From an uncultured Bacilli bacterium (GTDB taxonomy: Bacteria; Bacillota_I; Bacilli_A; RF39; UBA660), in the NCBI GenBank assembly GCA_944351315.1, contig CALVPL010000033.1, positions 1 through 18,736 on the forward strand: 18,736 nt of DNA, written 5' to 3'. Position 1 is the first letter of the stretch, and each line of letters starts with the position of its first letter. Under the pieces are notes generated by a model that worked only from the letters and a program-made list of their open reading frames with translations, was not told the DNA's origin and did not search any database. Below are positions 6,926 through 14,226 of the stretch, piece by piece. The translations under genes and the position numbers were made by a program.

Positions 6926-6950
6926 AAAAGAAAAAAGAGATTACTCTCTT
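6926..6950 (-). terminator. Weak hairpin terminator or attenuator at the end of the SPFH gene
   Basis: Reading leftward, AAGAGA and TCTCTT form a 6-bp stem (6935-6940 with 6945-6950) around a 4-base loop that includes the SPFH stop codon, followed by T6CT4. It is short and A/T-rich, so partial read-through into the next gene is likely. Confidence 0.45.
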
Positions 6951-7855
6951 GGTCCTTTCTTAATAGTTTTAGTTGAATCATTCAAACTTTCTTGCAAGAC
7001 AGTTCCAAAAGTCGCAACATTTGATAACTCAGCCGGTAAAATAATTTTTGTTGCATTACCATCAGCCATCTTACTTAACGTTTCATAAGATTTAAGTTGT
7101 AAAACTGCATGATCCGCTCCAGCTTCTTTTAAAAGACGAATTCCTTCAGCCTCAGCATTTTTAATTTTAAGTAATGCTTCTGCCTCTCCTTCAGCTCGTT
7201 TAATTCGAGATTCTTTCTCAGCTTCAGCTCTTAAAATTGCACTTTCTTTTTCACCTTCTGCAATCAATACCGAAGATTTCTTTTCTCCCTCAGCTTGTAA
7301 AATCTTTTCTCTTCTTTCTCTTTCAGCTCGCATTTGCTTTTCCATAGCATCTTGAATATCTCTTGGCGGCAAAATATTTTTCACTTCTACACGATTTACT
7401 TTAATTCCCCAAGGATCAGTTGCTTCATCCAAAATTGATCGCATTTTAGAATTAATAATATCTCTAGAAGTTAAAGTTTGATCCAATTCTAACTCACCTA
7501 TAATATTTCGTAAAGTCGTTGCAGTTAACGATTCAATCGCACTAATCGGATACTCTACTCCATAAGTATAAAGTTTTGGATCCGTGATTTGAAAATATAC
7601 CACCGTATCAATTTGCATCGTAACATTATCTTTTGTAATAACAGGTTGAGGTTCAAAATCTCTAACCATTTCTTTTAATAAAACAACATTAGCTATCCGA
7701 TCAATAAATGGAATTTTAAAATGTAAGCCATTATGCCAAGTCGTTAAATAAGAACCCAATCTCTCAATAACATAAGCCTTAGATTGAGGAACAATCTTAA
7801 CATTTGGTAAAACAATAACAACAACGATAACTAATAAAATAATGAAAACTTCCAC
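6941..7855 (-). CDS. SPFH/band 7 protein, paraslipin (QmcA/stomatin-like)
   Basis: SPFH proteins assemble into membrane-bound rings or scaffolds and help with membrane organisation and protein quality control. This 304-residue protein has an N-terminal hydrophobic helix (about 3-20), an SPFH core (about 22-190) with VIERLGSYLTTWHNGLHFKIPFIDRI and the typical LRNIIGELELDQTLTSRD helix, then a long charged coiled coil (about 170-245) with repeated AEGE/AEAE units. Its length fits the YbbK/QmcA paraslipin group. It starts with GTG (7853-7855), 4 bases after the NfeD stop, with AAGGAAG inside the end of that gene. The NfeD plus SPFH pair is a conserved bacterial operon, so the two proteins probably act together. 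Confidence 0.93.
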   Translation of the reverse strand: MEVFIILLVIVVVIVLPNVKIVPQSKAYVIERLGSYLTTWHNGLHFKIPFIDRIANVVLLKEMVRDFEPQPVITKDNVTMQIDTVVYFQITDPKLYTYGVEYPISAIESLTATTLRNIIGELELDQTLTSRDIINSKMRSILDEATDPWGIKVNRVEVKNILPPRDIQDAMEKQMRAERERREKILQAEGEKKSSVLIAEGEKESAILRAEAEKESRIKRAEGEAEALLKIKNAEAEGIRLLKEAGADHAVLQLKSYETLSKMADGNATKIILPAELSNVATFGTVLQESLNDSTKTIKKGPRE

Positions 7856-7859
7856 AATA

Positions 7860-8390
7860 CTAACTTCCTTTCTTAACAGTTTTTGATGTACTTTTTTTCG
7901 TACTTGTTTTTTTCTTAGCTGCGGTTGTTTTTTTAGTTGATGTACTTGCTTTCTTTTTTGGCTTTTCTTCTTTTACTTTTTCAACAACCAATTTCACTCC
8001 ATCAATAGCTTTAGCTTTAATGAGACTATCAACAGGAATTTTTGTTGTTGCAACAGCACTCCAAAGTTTGCCATCTACTTTTACTTCACCAACTTTATTT
8101 TTCTCAATTTGCTCAGTAACAACTCCTTCCATTCCAATTATACGCTCTAAATTAAGTTTTGTTTCCTTTTCAGCTAACATTTTATTTAACATTGGTTTTG
8201 TTACAAGCATTAAAACGATACCTAATAAAACGAAAACTCCAAATTGAACATAAAAAAGATCCGTAAATAAAGAAACAATCATCGCGACAATCCCACTTAA
8301 TACAAACCAGATTGAAACTAAATTTACTGTAGCAAATTCAATAATCGCTAATAAGATCACTACAATTAGCCACATTACCCAATAACTCAT
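7860..8390 (-). CDS. NfeD-family membrane protein with lysine-rich tail
   Basis: The 176-residue protein is a short-form NfeD. It has three closely spaced hydrophobic segments (about 4-20, 25-42, 48-63) and an OB-fold domain (about 80-140) with GMEGVVTEQ...GEVKVDGKLWSAVA. NfeD proteins partner with SPFH proteins, and the SPFH gene follows by 4 bases. After the OB-fold comes a tail (143-176) with 14 lysines in 34 residues, otherwise mostly Ser, Thr and Ala and no acidic residue, similar in make-up to histone H1-like tails. Typical NfeD proteins of this short type end near residue 145. The ATG start has AAGGAGG about 7 bases upstream. It lies 22 bases after the carboxypeptidase stop and is probably co-transcribed with it. 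Confidence 0.9.
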   Translation of the reverse strand: MSYWVMWLIVVILLAIIEFATVNLVSIWFVLSGIVAMIVSLFTDLFYVQFGVFVLLGIVLMLVTKPMLNKMLAEKETKLNLERIIGMEGVVTEQIEKNKVGEVKVDGKLWSAVATTKIPVDSLIKAKAIDGVKLVVEKVKEEKPKKKASTSTKKTTAAKKKTSTKKSTSKTVKKGS

Positions 8391-8412
8391 AAATATTCCT
8401 CCTTACTAACTA

Positions 8413-9627
8413 TTATACCTTCTTTTTTTTACGATGCAATTTATTTCTTATAAAAATCAAAAAAAGTAAAAGAATCAAACCAAATATTCCTAAAAATAGC
8501 CCTTTAAACTCCTGAAAAAGTTTGGAAACAGAAAAAGTCAAATCTCCTTCATAAAAAACATCAATAGAATCAATAAGCCATTCATTCAAATAAACATTTA
8601 AAGTGCCAATCTTTTCATTGGCCATAAAAGGTGTTACTTCTTCTATTCCTGAATATTCAAAATGAATATTTTCTACCCCAATAGTTTTTGGCAAATATTT
8701 TGTAAAAGTTTCTTCTGCTAAAATTTCATAAGAATCTTCTTTACTATACTTCGTTTTTAAAGTATATAAAGTATCATTTTGAGTATAGAAAGTCAGATAG
8801 CCATAATTTTGAGTGTAGTAATCATAAATAGTAAAAGCATCTTGAAAGTGATATGGATATCTCGTTGCTGTCGGAGCACCCGCGGTAACTAAGAGATAAT
8901 CCACTCCATCATAATGAGCAAAACTAGCCAAACAATACCCAGCAATCGTGGTAAATCCTGTCTTGCTTCCCAAAATATAGGAATTTTGCAAATGATATCT
9001 TGAAGTATAATACTTAAGTGTACTTTCAAGTTTTATTCCGTTACTTGTAACATATTCTTGAGTGGTAAAAATTTGTTTAAAAGTTTCATTTTGAAGAGCA
9101 TATTTTAATAAAGTAGCAATATCAAAAACTGTCGAATAATTATTATAATCATCTAAACCAGAAGTATCCGAAAAATGAGTATTTACCAAACCTAATTCTT
9201 GAGCTTTTTCGTTCATGAGATTTACATATCCCTCTTCACTTCCCATAAGAGAATAAGCGACAATATTGGTTGCATCGGCTCCACTAGGAAGTAACATTCC
9301 ATATAACAAATCACGATAAGTAACCCGCTGTCCCGGAAGAAATCCAACCACCATCGCATTTTTTTGGGCGAGTCCTTCTAAAGCTTGACTAGGAACCGTT
9401 ACTACTTCATCCAAATTAGAAATATTTTCTATAGCCACAATCGCGGTCATAATTTTCGTCAAACTAGCAATAGGAATTTTTTCATCAGCTTCTTTAGAAA
9501 AAAGAATGGTATTATCATTCAAATTATATAAAATAGCATTCTCTGATTCAATCTCTAAAGCTTGAACAAAAAAAGGAAAACAAAAAAGAATTACGATCAA
9601 AAGAAAAAATTTTTTCATAACTTTCAC
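8413..9627 (-). CDS. D-alanyl-D-alanine carboxypeptidase, peptidase S11 (DacA-like PBP)
   Basis: This low-molecular-weight penicillin-binding protein trims the terminal D-Ala from peptidoglycan stem peptides outside the membrane. Of 404 residues, 1-23 form a signal peptide. The active-site SxxK is SLTK (Ser55, Lys58) and the KTG box is Lys222-Thr-Gly. The middle SxN box reads SGA (Ser115-Gly-Ala117) followed by DATN, so the usual Asn is replaced. A C-terminal hydrophobic helix (about 379-397) with a basic end anchors it in the membrane. The GTG at 9627 is the longest start (AAGG close by); the ATG three codons later (9618) is about equally likely. It heads the leftward carboxypeptidase-NfeD-SPFH cluster and has its own promoter. 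The Ser/Lys and KTG boxes indicate an active enzyme. Confidence 0.9.
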   Translation of the reverse strand: MKVMKKFFLLIVILFCFPFFVQALEIESENAILYNLNDNTILFSKEADEKIPIASLTKIMTAIVAIENISNLDEVVTVPSQALEGLAQKNAMVVGFLPGQRVTYRDLLYGMLLPSGADATNIVAYSLMGSEEGYVNLMNEKAQELGLVNTHFSDTSGLDDYNNYSTVFDIATLLKYALQNETFKQIFTTQEYVTSNGIKLESTLKYYTSRYHLQNSYILGSKTGFTTIAGYCLASFAHYDGVDYLLVTAGAPTATRYPYHFQDAFTIYDYYTQNYGYLTFYTQNDTLYTLKTKYSKEDSYEILAEETFTKYLPKTIGVENIHFEYSGIEEVTPFMANEKIGTLNVYLNEWLIDSIDVFYEGDLTFSVSKLFQEFKGLFLGIFGLILLLFLIFIRNKLHRKKKKV

Positions 9628-9642
9628 ATACCTTATTGTTCT

Positions 9643-9671
9643 ATTTTATAATTTTTTTAAAGGAAATTCAA
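9643..9671 (-). promoter_or_regulatory. Promoter of the carboxypeptidase-NfeD-SPFH cluster
   Basis: On the minus strand TTGAAT (9666-9671) and TAAAAT (9643-9648) are 17 bases apart. An overlapping TTGATT/TATAAA pair with 19 bases is the alternative. It lies between the ileS terminator and the dacA-like start, giving a leader of only about 10-20 bases. Confidence 0.5.
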
Positions 9672-9689
9672 TCAATCTTTTTTTCAAAC

Positions 9690-9722
9690 AAAAAATGCTT
9701 AAATTCATATTGAAATTAAGCA
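9690..9722 (-). terminator. Intrinsic terminator of ileS
   Basis: TGCTTAA (9696-9702) pairs perfectly with TTAAGCA (9716-9722). After one A-A mismatch, TTCA pairs with TGAA around a TAT loop. Leftward transcripts then meet T6 (rc of 9690-9695). The hairpin starts 8 bases after the ileS stop. Confidence 0.85.
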
Positions 9723-9730
9723 CTTTTCTT

Positions 9731-12700
9731 TTACTTTTTTTCTAAATCAATAGCTACTTCTTCTCCATTTATATCAAAAGTTTCTTCTAAATTTTCTTTT
9801 TCCAAAATTTCTGTAGCTAAAGTTTCATTTTGAATATATTCTTTAAACATTTCTAAAGCTTTTTCAAATCGTTCAGTACCTTTATAATATAAGATAATTC
9901 GATCGGTAATTTCTAGATCTTTTCTTTTACGCATATTTTGAACTTTACTTACAAATTCTCTGGCCATACCTTCAAAAACAAGTTCTTCGGTTCTTTCTGT
10001 ATTCAAAATCACAAAAAGATTTCCTTCCATTGAAACATTAAATCCTTCTTTAGCTTCAACTCGAATATCAACCATACTAGGTGTAACATTTACTTGTTCC
10101 AAATCCATAGTAATTGTAATTTCTTCTCCGTTTTCTAAAGCCACAATCTCAGATTCAGATAGATTTTCTAATGCTTCTTGGAATAATTTAATTTTTGGTC
10201 CAAAAATTTTTCCAACTTCTTTAAAATTTGGTTTTACTTGGAAATTCATATATTCGGTTAAATCTGTGATAAATTTTACTTCTTTAACATTTAATTCTTC
10301 TAAAATTAAAGGAACTAAATCGCCAATTTTTTCTTCAATCTTACCATCTAAATACACTTCAAGAAGTGGTTCACGGACCTTTATTTTTGCTTCTTCACGG
10401 CCATTTCTTCCTAAGCGAATAACTTCTCTTACCAAATCCATTTTTTCTTCTAAAGCTAAATCAATAAGTTCTTCACAAGCTACTGGATAACTAGCTAAAT
10501 GAACACTTTCCTCCCCGGTTAAATTACGATACATCTCTTCAGAAATAAAAGGAGTAATTGGAGCAATTAATCTACTTAATCCTTCTAAGACTTCATAAGT
10601 AGTTATATAAACACTTTGTTTTGAAAGAGTCATTTCGCTATCCCAGAATCTTTTTCGATTTCTTCGAATATACCAATTAGATAAATCCTCTGAAACAAAA
10701 TTAGCAATATATCTGGTTACTTTATTTAAATCATATTCTAAAAATGCTAAAGTAACATTTTTAACAAGACCGTTATATTTAGATAACAACCAACGATCAA
10801 TTTCTTCTCTTTTAGAATAAGGAACATTACAATCTAGAGTATCGATATGATCGGCATTGGCATACATTTGAAAGAAACTATAAGCATTTTTTAATGGATT
10901 TAAAAATTTTGAATAAACTTCTTTTAAACCATCCTCATTAAATTTTAAAGGTGTCCAAACTGGTGAAACATAAGGAAGATAAAAACGAACTGTATCTGCC
11001 CCATACTTTTCAATCGTTTTAAATGGTTCAACAATATTTCCCCGGCTCTTACTCATTTTCTTTCCTTCAGCATCTAATAAAAGATCATTAACTAAAACAT
11101 TTTTATAAGGAGCACAACTTTTAACGAATGTCGAAATAACAAGTAAGGTATAAAACCATCCTCTTGTTTGATCAATTCCTTCACAAATAAAATCGGCTGG
11201 AAATTGAGTTTCAAAAAGTTCTTGATTTTCAAATGGATAATGATATTGAGCAAAAGGCATTGAACCAGAATCAAACCAACAGTCTAATACATCTGGAATT
11301 CTAGTCATTTCCTTGCCACATTTAGGACATTTAATATGAATATTATCAATATATGGGCGATGTAAATCTAAAGTTTCCTCATCAATTTTTTGGGTAGCTT
11401 TTTCCTTTAATTCAGCAATAGAACCAATCATCTCAGCATGACCACATTCACAAGTATAATAAGGAATAGGACATCCCCAATAACGCGTTCTAGATACAGC
11501 CCAATCTTTCAAATTTAAAAGCCAGTTACCAAAACGTTTTTCTCCAACATAAGCTGGATACCAATTGACTTTTTTATTGGCTTCAACAATTTGATCTTTA
11601 TATTTAGATACAGCAATATAATAACTTGGTAAAGTATAATAAATAAGTGGGCTATGACATCTCCAACAATGTGGATAGCTATGTGTAATTCGTTGTTTTT
11701 TAAAGAGTTTGTCATTTTCTTTCAAATATTTAATAACTTCTTGATCGGCATCAAATACAAGCATTCCCTTCCAAGGACCTTCAGTATAACAGCCATCTTT
11801 TCCAACTGGATTTACATATGGCAAATTATAATTTTTTCCTACTCGAGCATCATCTTCTCCAAATGCTGGAGCCATATGAACAATACCAGTTCCATTTTCA
11901 ACCGTTACATACTCATCGCAACAAACAAAAAATCCACCTTGAACATTTAATTCTGGAATCAATTGCTCATATTCTTTATGTTCCAAATCACTTCCTTTAT
12001 ACGTTTCTAAAACAGTATATTCGTCCCCTAAAACCGTATTAGCTAAAGCCTTCGCTAAAATAAACTTTTCACCTTTTGATTCACATAACACATACTCTTC
12101 ATTCGGATTAACACATAAAGCGACATTGGCAAGCAAAGTCCAAGGAGTTGTAGTCCAAGCAAGAAAATAAGCATCCATATCCTTACATTTCATCGGTACA
12201 ATAACAGTATCTGTACTCATATCTTCATAGCCTTGAGCTACTTCATGACTCGCAAGTGAAGTTCCACATCTTGGACAATATGGAGTTACTCTATTTCCTT
12301 CATAAAATAAACCTTTTTCAAAATATTGTTTTAATATCCACCATTCTGTTTCAATATATTCATTTTTATAAGTTAAATATGGATGCTCAACATCAATAAA
12401 TTGGCCCATTTTATTCGTTAAATTGGTAAAAGCTGCTTCATTTTCGCCAACACTTTCCCGACAAGCCTTATTAAATTTTTCAATTCCTAAAGCCTCAATA
12501 TCTTTTTTTGTTTTTAAACCAAGTTTTTTCTCAACATGATTTTCAATAGGCAACCCATGAGTATCCCAACCAACTTTTCTTAAAACTTTACGACCACTCA
12601 TCACATGATATTTACAAATAATATCTTTTAAATTTTTAGCAATCATATGATGAAGTCCGGGAAATCCATTGGCAAAAGCTGGACCATCATAAAAAACAAA

Positions 12701-12826
12701 AGTTGGATCTTCTTTATGTACTAGCACAGATTTTTCATAAATTCCTTGAACTCCACCCCAGCTTTTTAAAATATCTTGTTCTACATCATATGGTTTACGT
12801 TCATCTAAGCTTTTAAAATCTTTCAT
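9731..12826 (-). CDS. ileS: Isoleucyl-tRNA synthetase, type 2, with altered HIGH motif (GLHH)
   Basis: IleRS attaches isoleucine to tRNA-Ile. The start is ATG 12826 (1031 residues), behind GGAAAGG and after the T-box terminator; the longer in-frame start at 12889 lies inside the T-box itself. The class I nucleotide site has FANGFPGLHH (51-60), where the usual HxGH signature reads Gly57-Leu-His-His60. KMSKS is intact at 590-594. The editing domain (TTTPWTLLANVAL, about 226-238, to about 420) and zinc-type cysteines (CPRC at 184-187, HCWRC, CECG and CPKC) are present. The end lacks the C-terminal zinc cysteines of type 1. Length and sequence fit the eukaryote-like type 2 branch, which includes mupirocin-resistant enzymes. 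T-box control suggests it is the housekeeping copy, but a second ileS elsewhere cannot be excluded. Confidence 0.97.
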   Translation of the reverse strand: MKDFKSLDERKPYDVEQDILKSWGGVQGIYEKSVLVHKEDPTFVFYDGPAFANGFPGLHHMIAKNLKDIICKYHVMSGRKVLRKVGWDTHGLPIENHVEKKLGLKTKKDIEALGIEKFNKACRESVGENEAAFTNLTNKMGQFIDVEHPYLTYKNEYIETEWWILKQYFEKGLFYEGNRVTPYCPRCGTSLASHEVAQGYEDMSTDTVIVPMKCKDMDAYFLAWTTTPWTLLANVALCVNPNEEYVLCESKGEKFILAKALANTVLGDEYTVLETYKGSDLEHKEYEQLIPELNVQGGFFVCCDEYVTVENGTGIVHMAPAFGEDDARVGKNYNLPYVNPVGKDGCYTEGPWKGMLVFDADQEVIKYLKENDKLFKKQRITHSYPHCWRCHSPLIYYTLPSYYIAVSKYKDQIVEANKKVNWYPAYVGEKRFGNWLLNLKDWAVSRTRYWGCPIPYYTCECGHAEMIGSIAELKEKATQKIDEETLDLHRPYIDNIHIKCPKCGKEMTRIPDVLDCWFDSGSMPFAQYHYPFENQELFETQFPADFICEGIDQTRGWFYTLLVISTFVKSCAPYKNVLVNDLLLDAEGKKMSKSRGNIVEPFKTIEKYGADTVRFYLPYVSPVWTPLKFNEDGLKEVYSKFLNPLKNAYSFFQMYANADHIDTLDCNVPYSKREEIDRWLLSKYNGLVKNVTLAFLEYDLNKVTRYIANFVSEDLSNWYIRRNRKRFWDSEMTLSKQSVYITTYEVLEGLSRLIAPITPFISEEMYRNLTGEESVHLASYPVACEELIDLALEEKMDLVREVIRLGRNGREEAKIKVREPLLEVYLDGKIEEKIGDLVPLILEELNVKEVKFITDLTEYMNFQVKPNFKEVGKIFGPKIKLFQEALENLSESEIVALENGEEITITMDLEQVNVTPSMVDIRVEAKEGFNVSMEGNLFVILNTERTEELVFEGMAREFVSKVQNMRKRKDLEITDRIILYYKGTERFEKALEMFKEYIQNETLATEILEKENLEETFDINGEEVAIDLEKK

Positions 12827-12845
12827 TTTCTTCATCCTTTCCAAT

Positions 12846-12890
12846 AAAAAAAGATGATACCAAAGGAGTCTATTTATAGACGGTACCATC
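12846..12890 (-). terminator. T-box regulated terminator of ileS
   Basis: GATGGTACC (12882-12890) pairs with GGTATCATC (12853-12861) over 9 bp with one G-U, with a small inner TCTA/TAGA helix, followed by T7 (12846-12852). The 5' arm contains the T-box bases, so antiterminator and terminator exclude each other. Confidence 0.9.
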
Positions 12891-13033
12891 CTTACATTTC
12901 ACTTAGTTCACTAGATATCGTTAGTGGATCCGCAAAAACAATGTTTTAAGTGATATTTTCTATAACTATTTATCTAGTTTCACCAAACCCAGACTCTCTA
13001 AAAAACGCATTATAGAAAACGTGTCTTAATGTT
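12846..13033 (-). promoter_or_regulatory. T-box riboswitch (isoleucine, AUC specifier)
   Basis: This tRNA-sensing leader switches ileS on when uncharged tRNA-Ile is plentiful. Stem I is closed by TTAAG (13025-13029) with CTTAA (12946-12950) and carries an upper helix TTTTCTATA (13011-13019) with TATAGAAAA (12956-12964). The internal loop between them has TATCA on its 3' side, placing an AUC isoleucine codon at 12952-12954 followed by the usual purine. The apical part has AGAGAG (12994-12999) and GGTTTGGTG (12981-12989), both typical of T-boxes. The conserved T-box AAGGATGGTACCG is at 12881-12893. Its UGGU (12885-12888) would pair with an ACCA tRNA end, right for tRNA-Ile. Transcription antitermination type. 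Confidence 0.95.
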
Positions 13034-13048
13034 TTTGAATTCTTTTTT

Positions 13049-13077
13049 ATTATAAAAAACTTCTTTTCATTTGTCAA
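13049..13077 (-). promoter_or_regulatory. Consensus sigma-A promoter of the ileS T-box transcript
   Basis: Minus-strand TTGACA (13072-13077), 17 bases, TATAAT (13049-13054): a perfect consensus promoter. Start of transcription is expected near 13042, just before stem I of the T-box. It lies directly behind the stop codon of the CAP-domain gene. Confidence 0.9.
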
Positions 13078-13090
13078 TTCATTTAGAAAG

Positions 13091-14134
13091 TTAGCCCACT
13101 AAATAAAATACCCAGATATATTTGTTATGAACAAGAGAAAGACCAATTCCTAATTTTGAAAAAGCATTTTGTTCAAAATAACTTTTAAAATTCGCATCAT
13201 TTAAAAGAGAAGAAACAGCCGTTTGAGCATCCGCTGAACCAGTAACAATAAATTCAATCCCACCATTATAAGCAATATTTAATTCATCTAAAATCGATAC
13301 ATTCGTATTAGGTCTAGTTACAGAATACACATTTGAATATCCAATTTCTAAAGTTCTTAATTGAGCTCCAGTCAAAAGTAACGGATCAAAAGTTAGATTA
13401 CTAAGCCCCCGAGTTAAACGTTCTTGATATAACAATCCAAATGCATCCGTGATATTATCGGTATATTTCTCCATCTGGACTTCTGCTTCAGCACTTAATT
13501 CTTCTAAAGTCGCATGATAATTGGCAAAATCACATCCTGTTTCTCGTTCACTCTTTCCTGTTTCTTTTGAAGAACCATCACTATAAACATCATAATAAGT
13601 CGTTATAGTATATTCACATGTTGTTCCATAAATATTTCTAGACTCAATATGATCTTTACTTGTTGTTCCAACTTTTTGCACAACTGTAGATTCTGGATTG
13701 ATATTCTCTAAAACTGGTTCTTGTTTTTCTTCAGTTTTCGGTTCATTTTCACTAGGTTCTTTAAGAGTTTCTCCACTACCAGTAATAGTCAACGTTGTAA
13801 CGGCTTGGACTTCATTTTCCTTTTCATCTTTTGCCAAAATGGTAATTTCATAAGTTCCTGGATTTTGATAATTTTGCATTTCTTCATTCAAAAAACTAAG
13901 TTGACATTTAGAAGAAACATCATCTTTACACGAATCAAGAAAAGAATAAACACTATAAGACTTCCCTTCTTCTATTGTAACAGGAACCAGTGTTAATGTT
14001 GGTGGATTAAGATCTTGTTCCTTTAATTCAATTTCTTGCATATTTTTAATAACAAACCGGTAAGTTGTATAACTAATTCCCCCGACGACAATGAGCACAA
14101 CCAATAAAATCAACCAAAATTTCAATTTTTTCAT
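13091..14134 (-). CDS. Membrane-anchored Ig-like protein with degenerate CAP/SCP domain
   Basis: The 347-residue protein has an N-terminal hydrophobic anchor (about 5-26), an Ig-like module (about 43-118) with two cysteines (69 and 77), an acidic Pro/Glu/Lys linker (about 119-155) and a C-terminal CAP (SCP/YkwD-like) domain (about 228-347). CAP hallmarks are visible: the LYQERLTRGLSNLTFDPLLLTGAQLRTLEI helix, TRPNTNVS, ELNIAYNGG and FSKLGIGLSLVHNKYIWV. The usual metal/catalytic His of the SHTRP and THIG boxes are replaced (SVTRP, SKLG), and the Glu of GENIA is Leu, so it probably binds rather than cuts. A second Cys pair (173, 201) precedes the CAP domain. I chose the ATG at 14134 because GGAG lies 9 bases upstream; the in-frame TTG at 14149 overlaps that site. 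Partners are unknown. Confidence 0.75.
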   Translation of the reverse strand: MKKLKFWLILLVVLIVVGGISYTTYRFVIKNMQEIELKEQDLNPPTLTLVPVTIEEGKSYSVYSFLDSCKDDVSSKCQLSFLNEEMQNYQNPGTYEITILAKDEKENEVQAVTTLTITGSGETLKEPSENEPKTEEKQEPVLENINPESTVVQKVGTTSKDHIESRNIYGTTCEYTITTYYDVYSDGSSKETGKSERETGCDFANYHATLEELSAEAEVQMEKYTDNITDAFGLLYQERLTRGLSNLTFDPLLLTGAQLRTLEIGYSNVYSVTRPNTNVSILDELNIAYNGGIEFIVTGSADAQTAVSSLLNDANFKSYFEQNAFSKLGIGLSLVHNKYIWVFYLVG

Positions 14135-14169
14135 ACAAAATAACTCCAACCTTCATACTCTTTACCCAA

Positions 14170-14198
14170 ACCATACCACAAAGTTTTAATAAAGTAAA
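14170..14198 (-). promoter_or_regulatory. Possible promoter of the CAP-domain gene
   Basis: Minus-strand TTTACT (14193-14198), 17 bases, TATGGT (14170-14175) with TGG before the -10. The boxes are moderate matches. It overlaps the lon terminator stem. Confidence 0.4.
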
Positions 14199-14226
14199 GA
14201 GAATACGAATGATAGTATTCTCTTTA
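14195..14226 (-). terminator. Terminator hairpin of lon
   Basis: TAAAGAGAATAC (14195-14206) pairs perfectly with GTATTCTCTTTA (14215-14226), a 12-bp stem with an 8-base loop. The arm includes the lon TAA. The following T-run on the leftward transcript is interrupted (TTTACTTTATT), so efficiency may be partial. Confidence 0.6.

Noticed and set aside
9731..12826. Long open frames on the plus strand across ileS and lon
   Set aside because: They are short, have no binding sites and lie opposite well-conserved genes, so they are chance shadows.
12827..12889. N-terminal extension of IleRS
   Set aside because: The bases are the T-box, terminator hairpin and T7 run; the ATG at 12826 has a proper binding site and begins the conserved protein.
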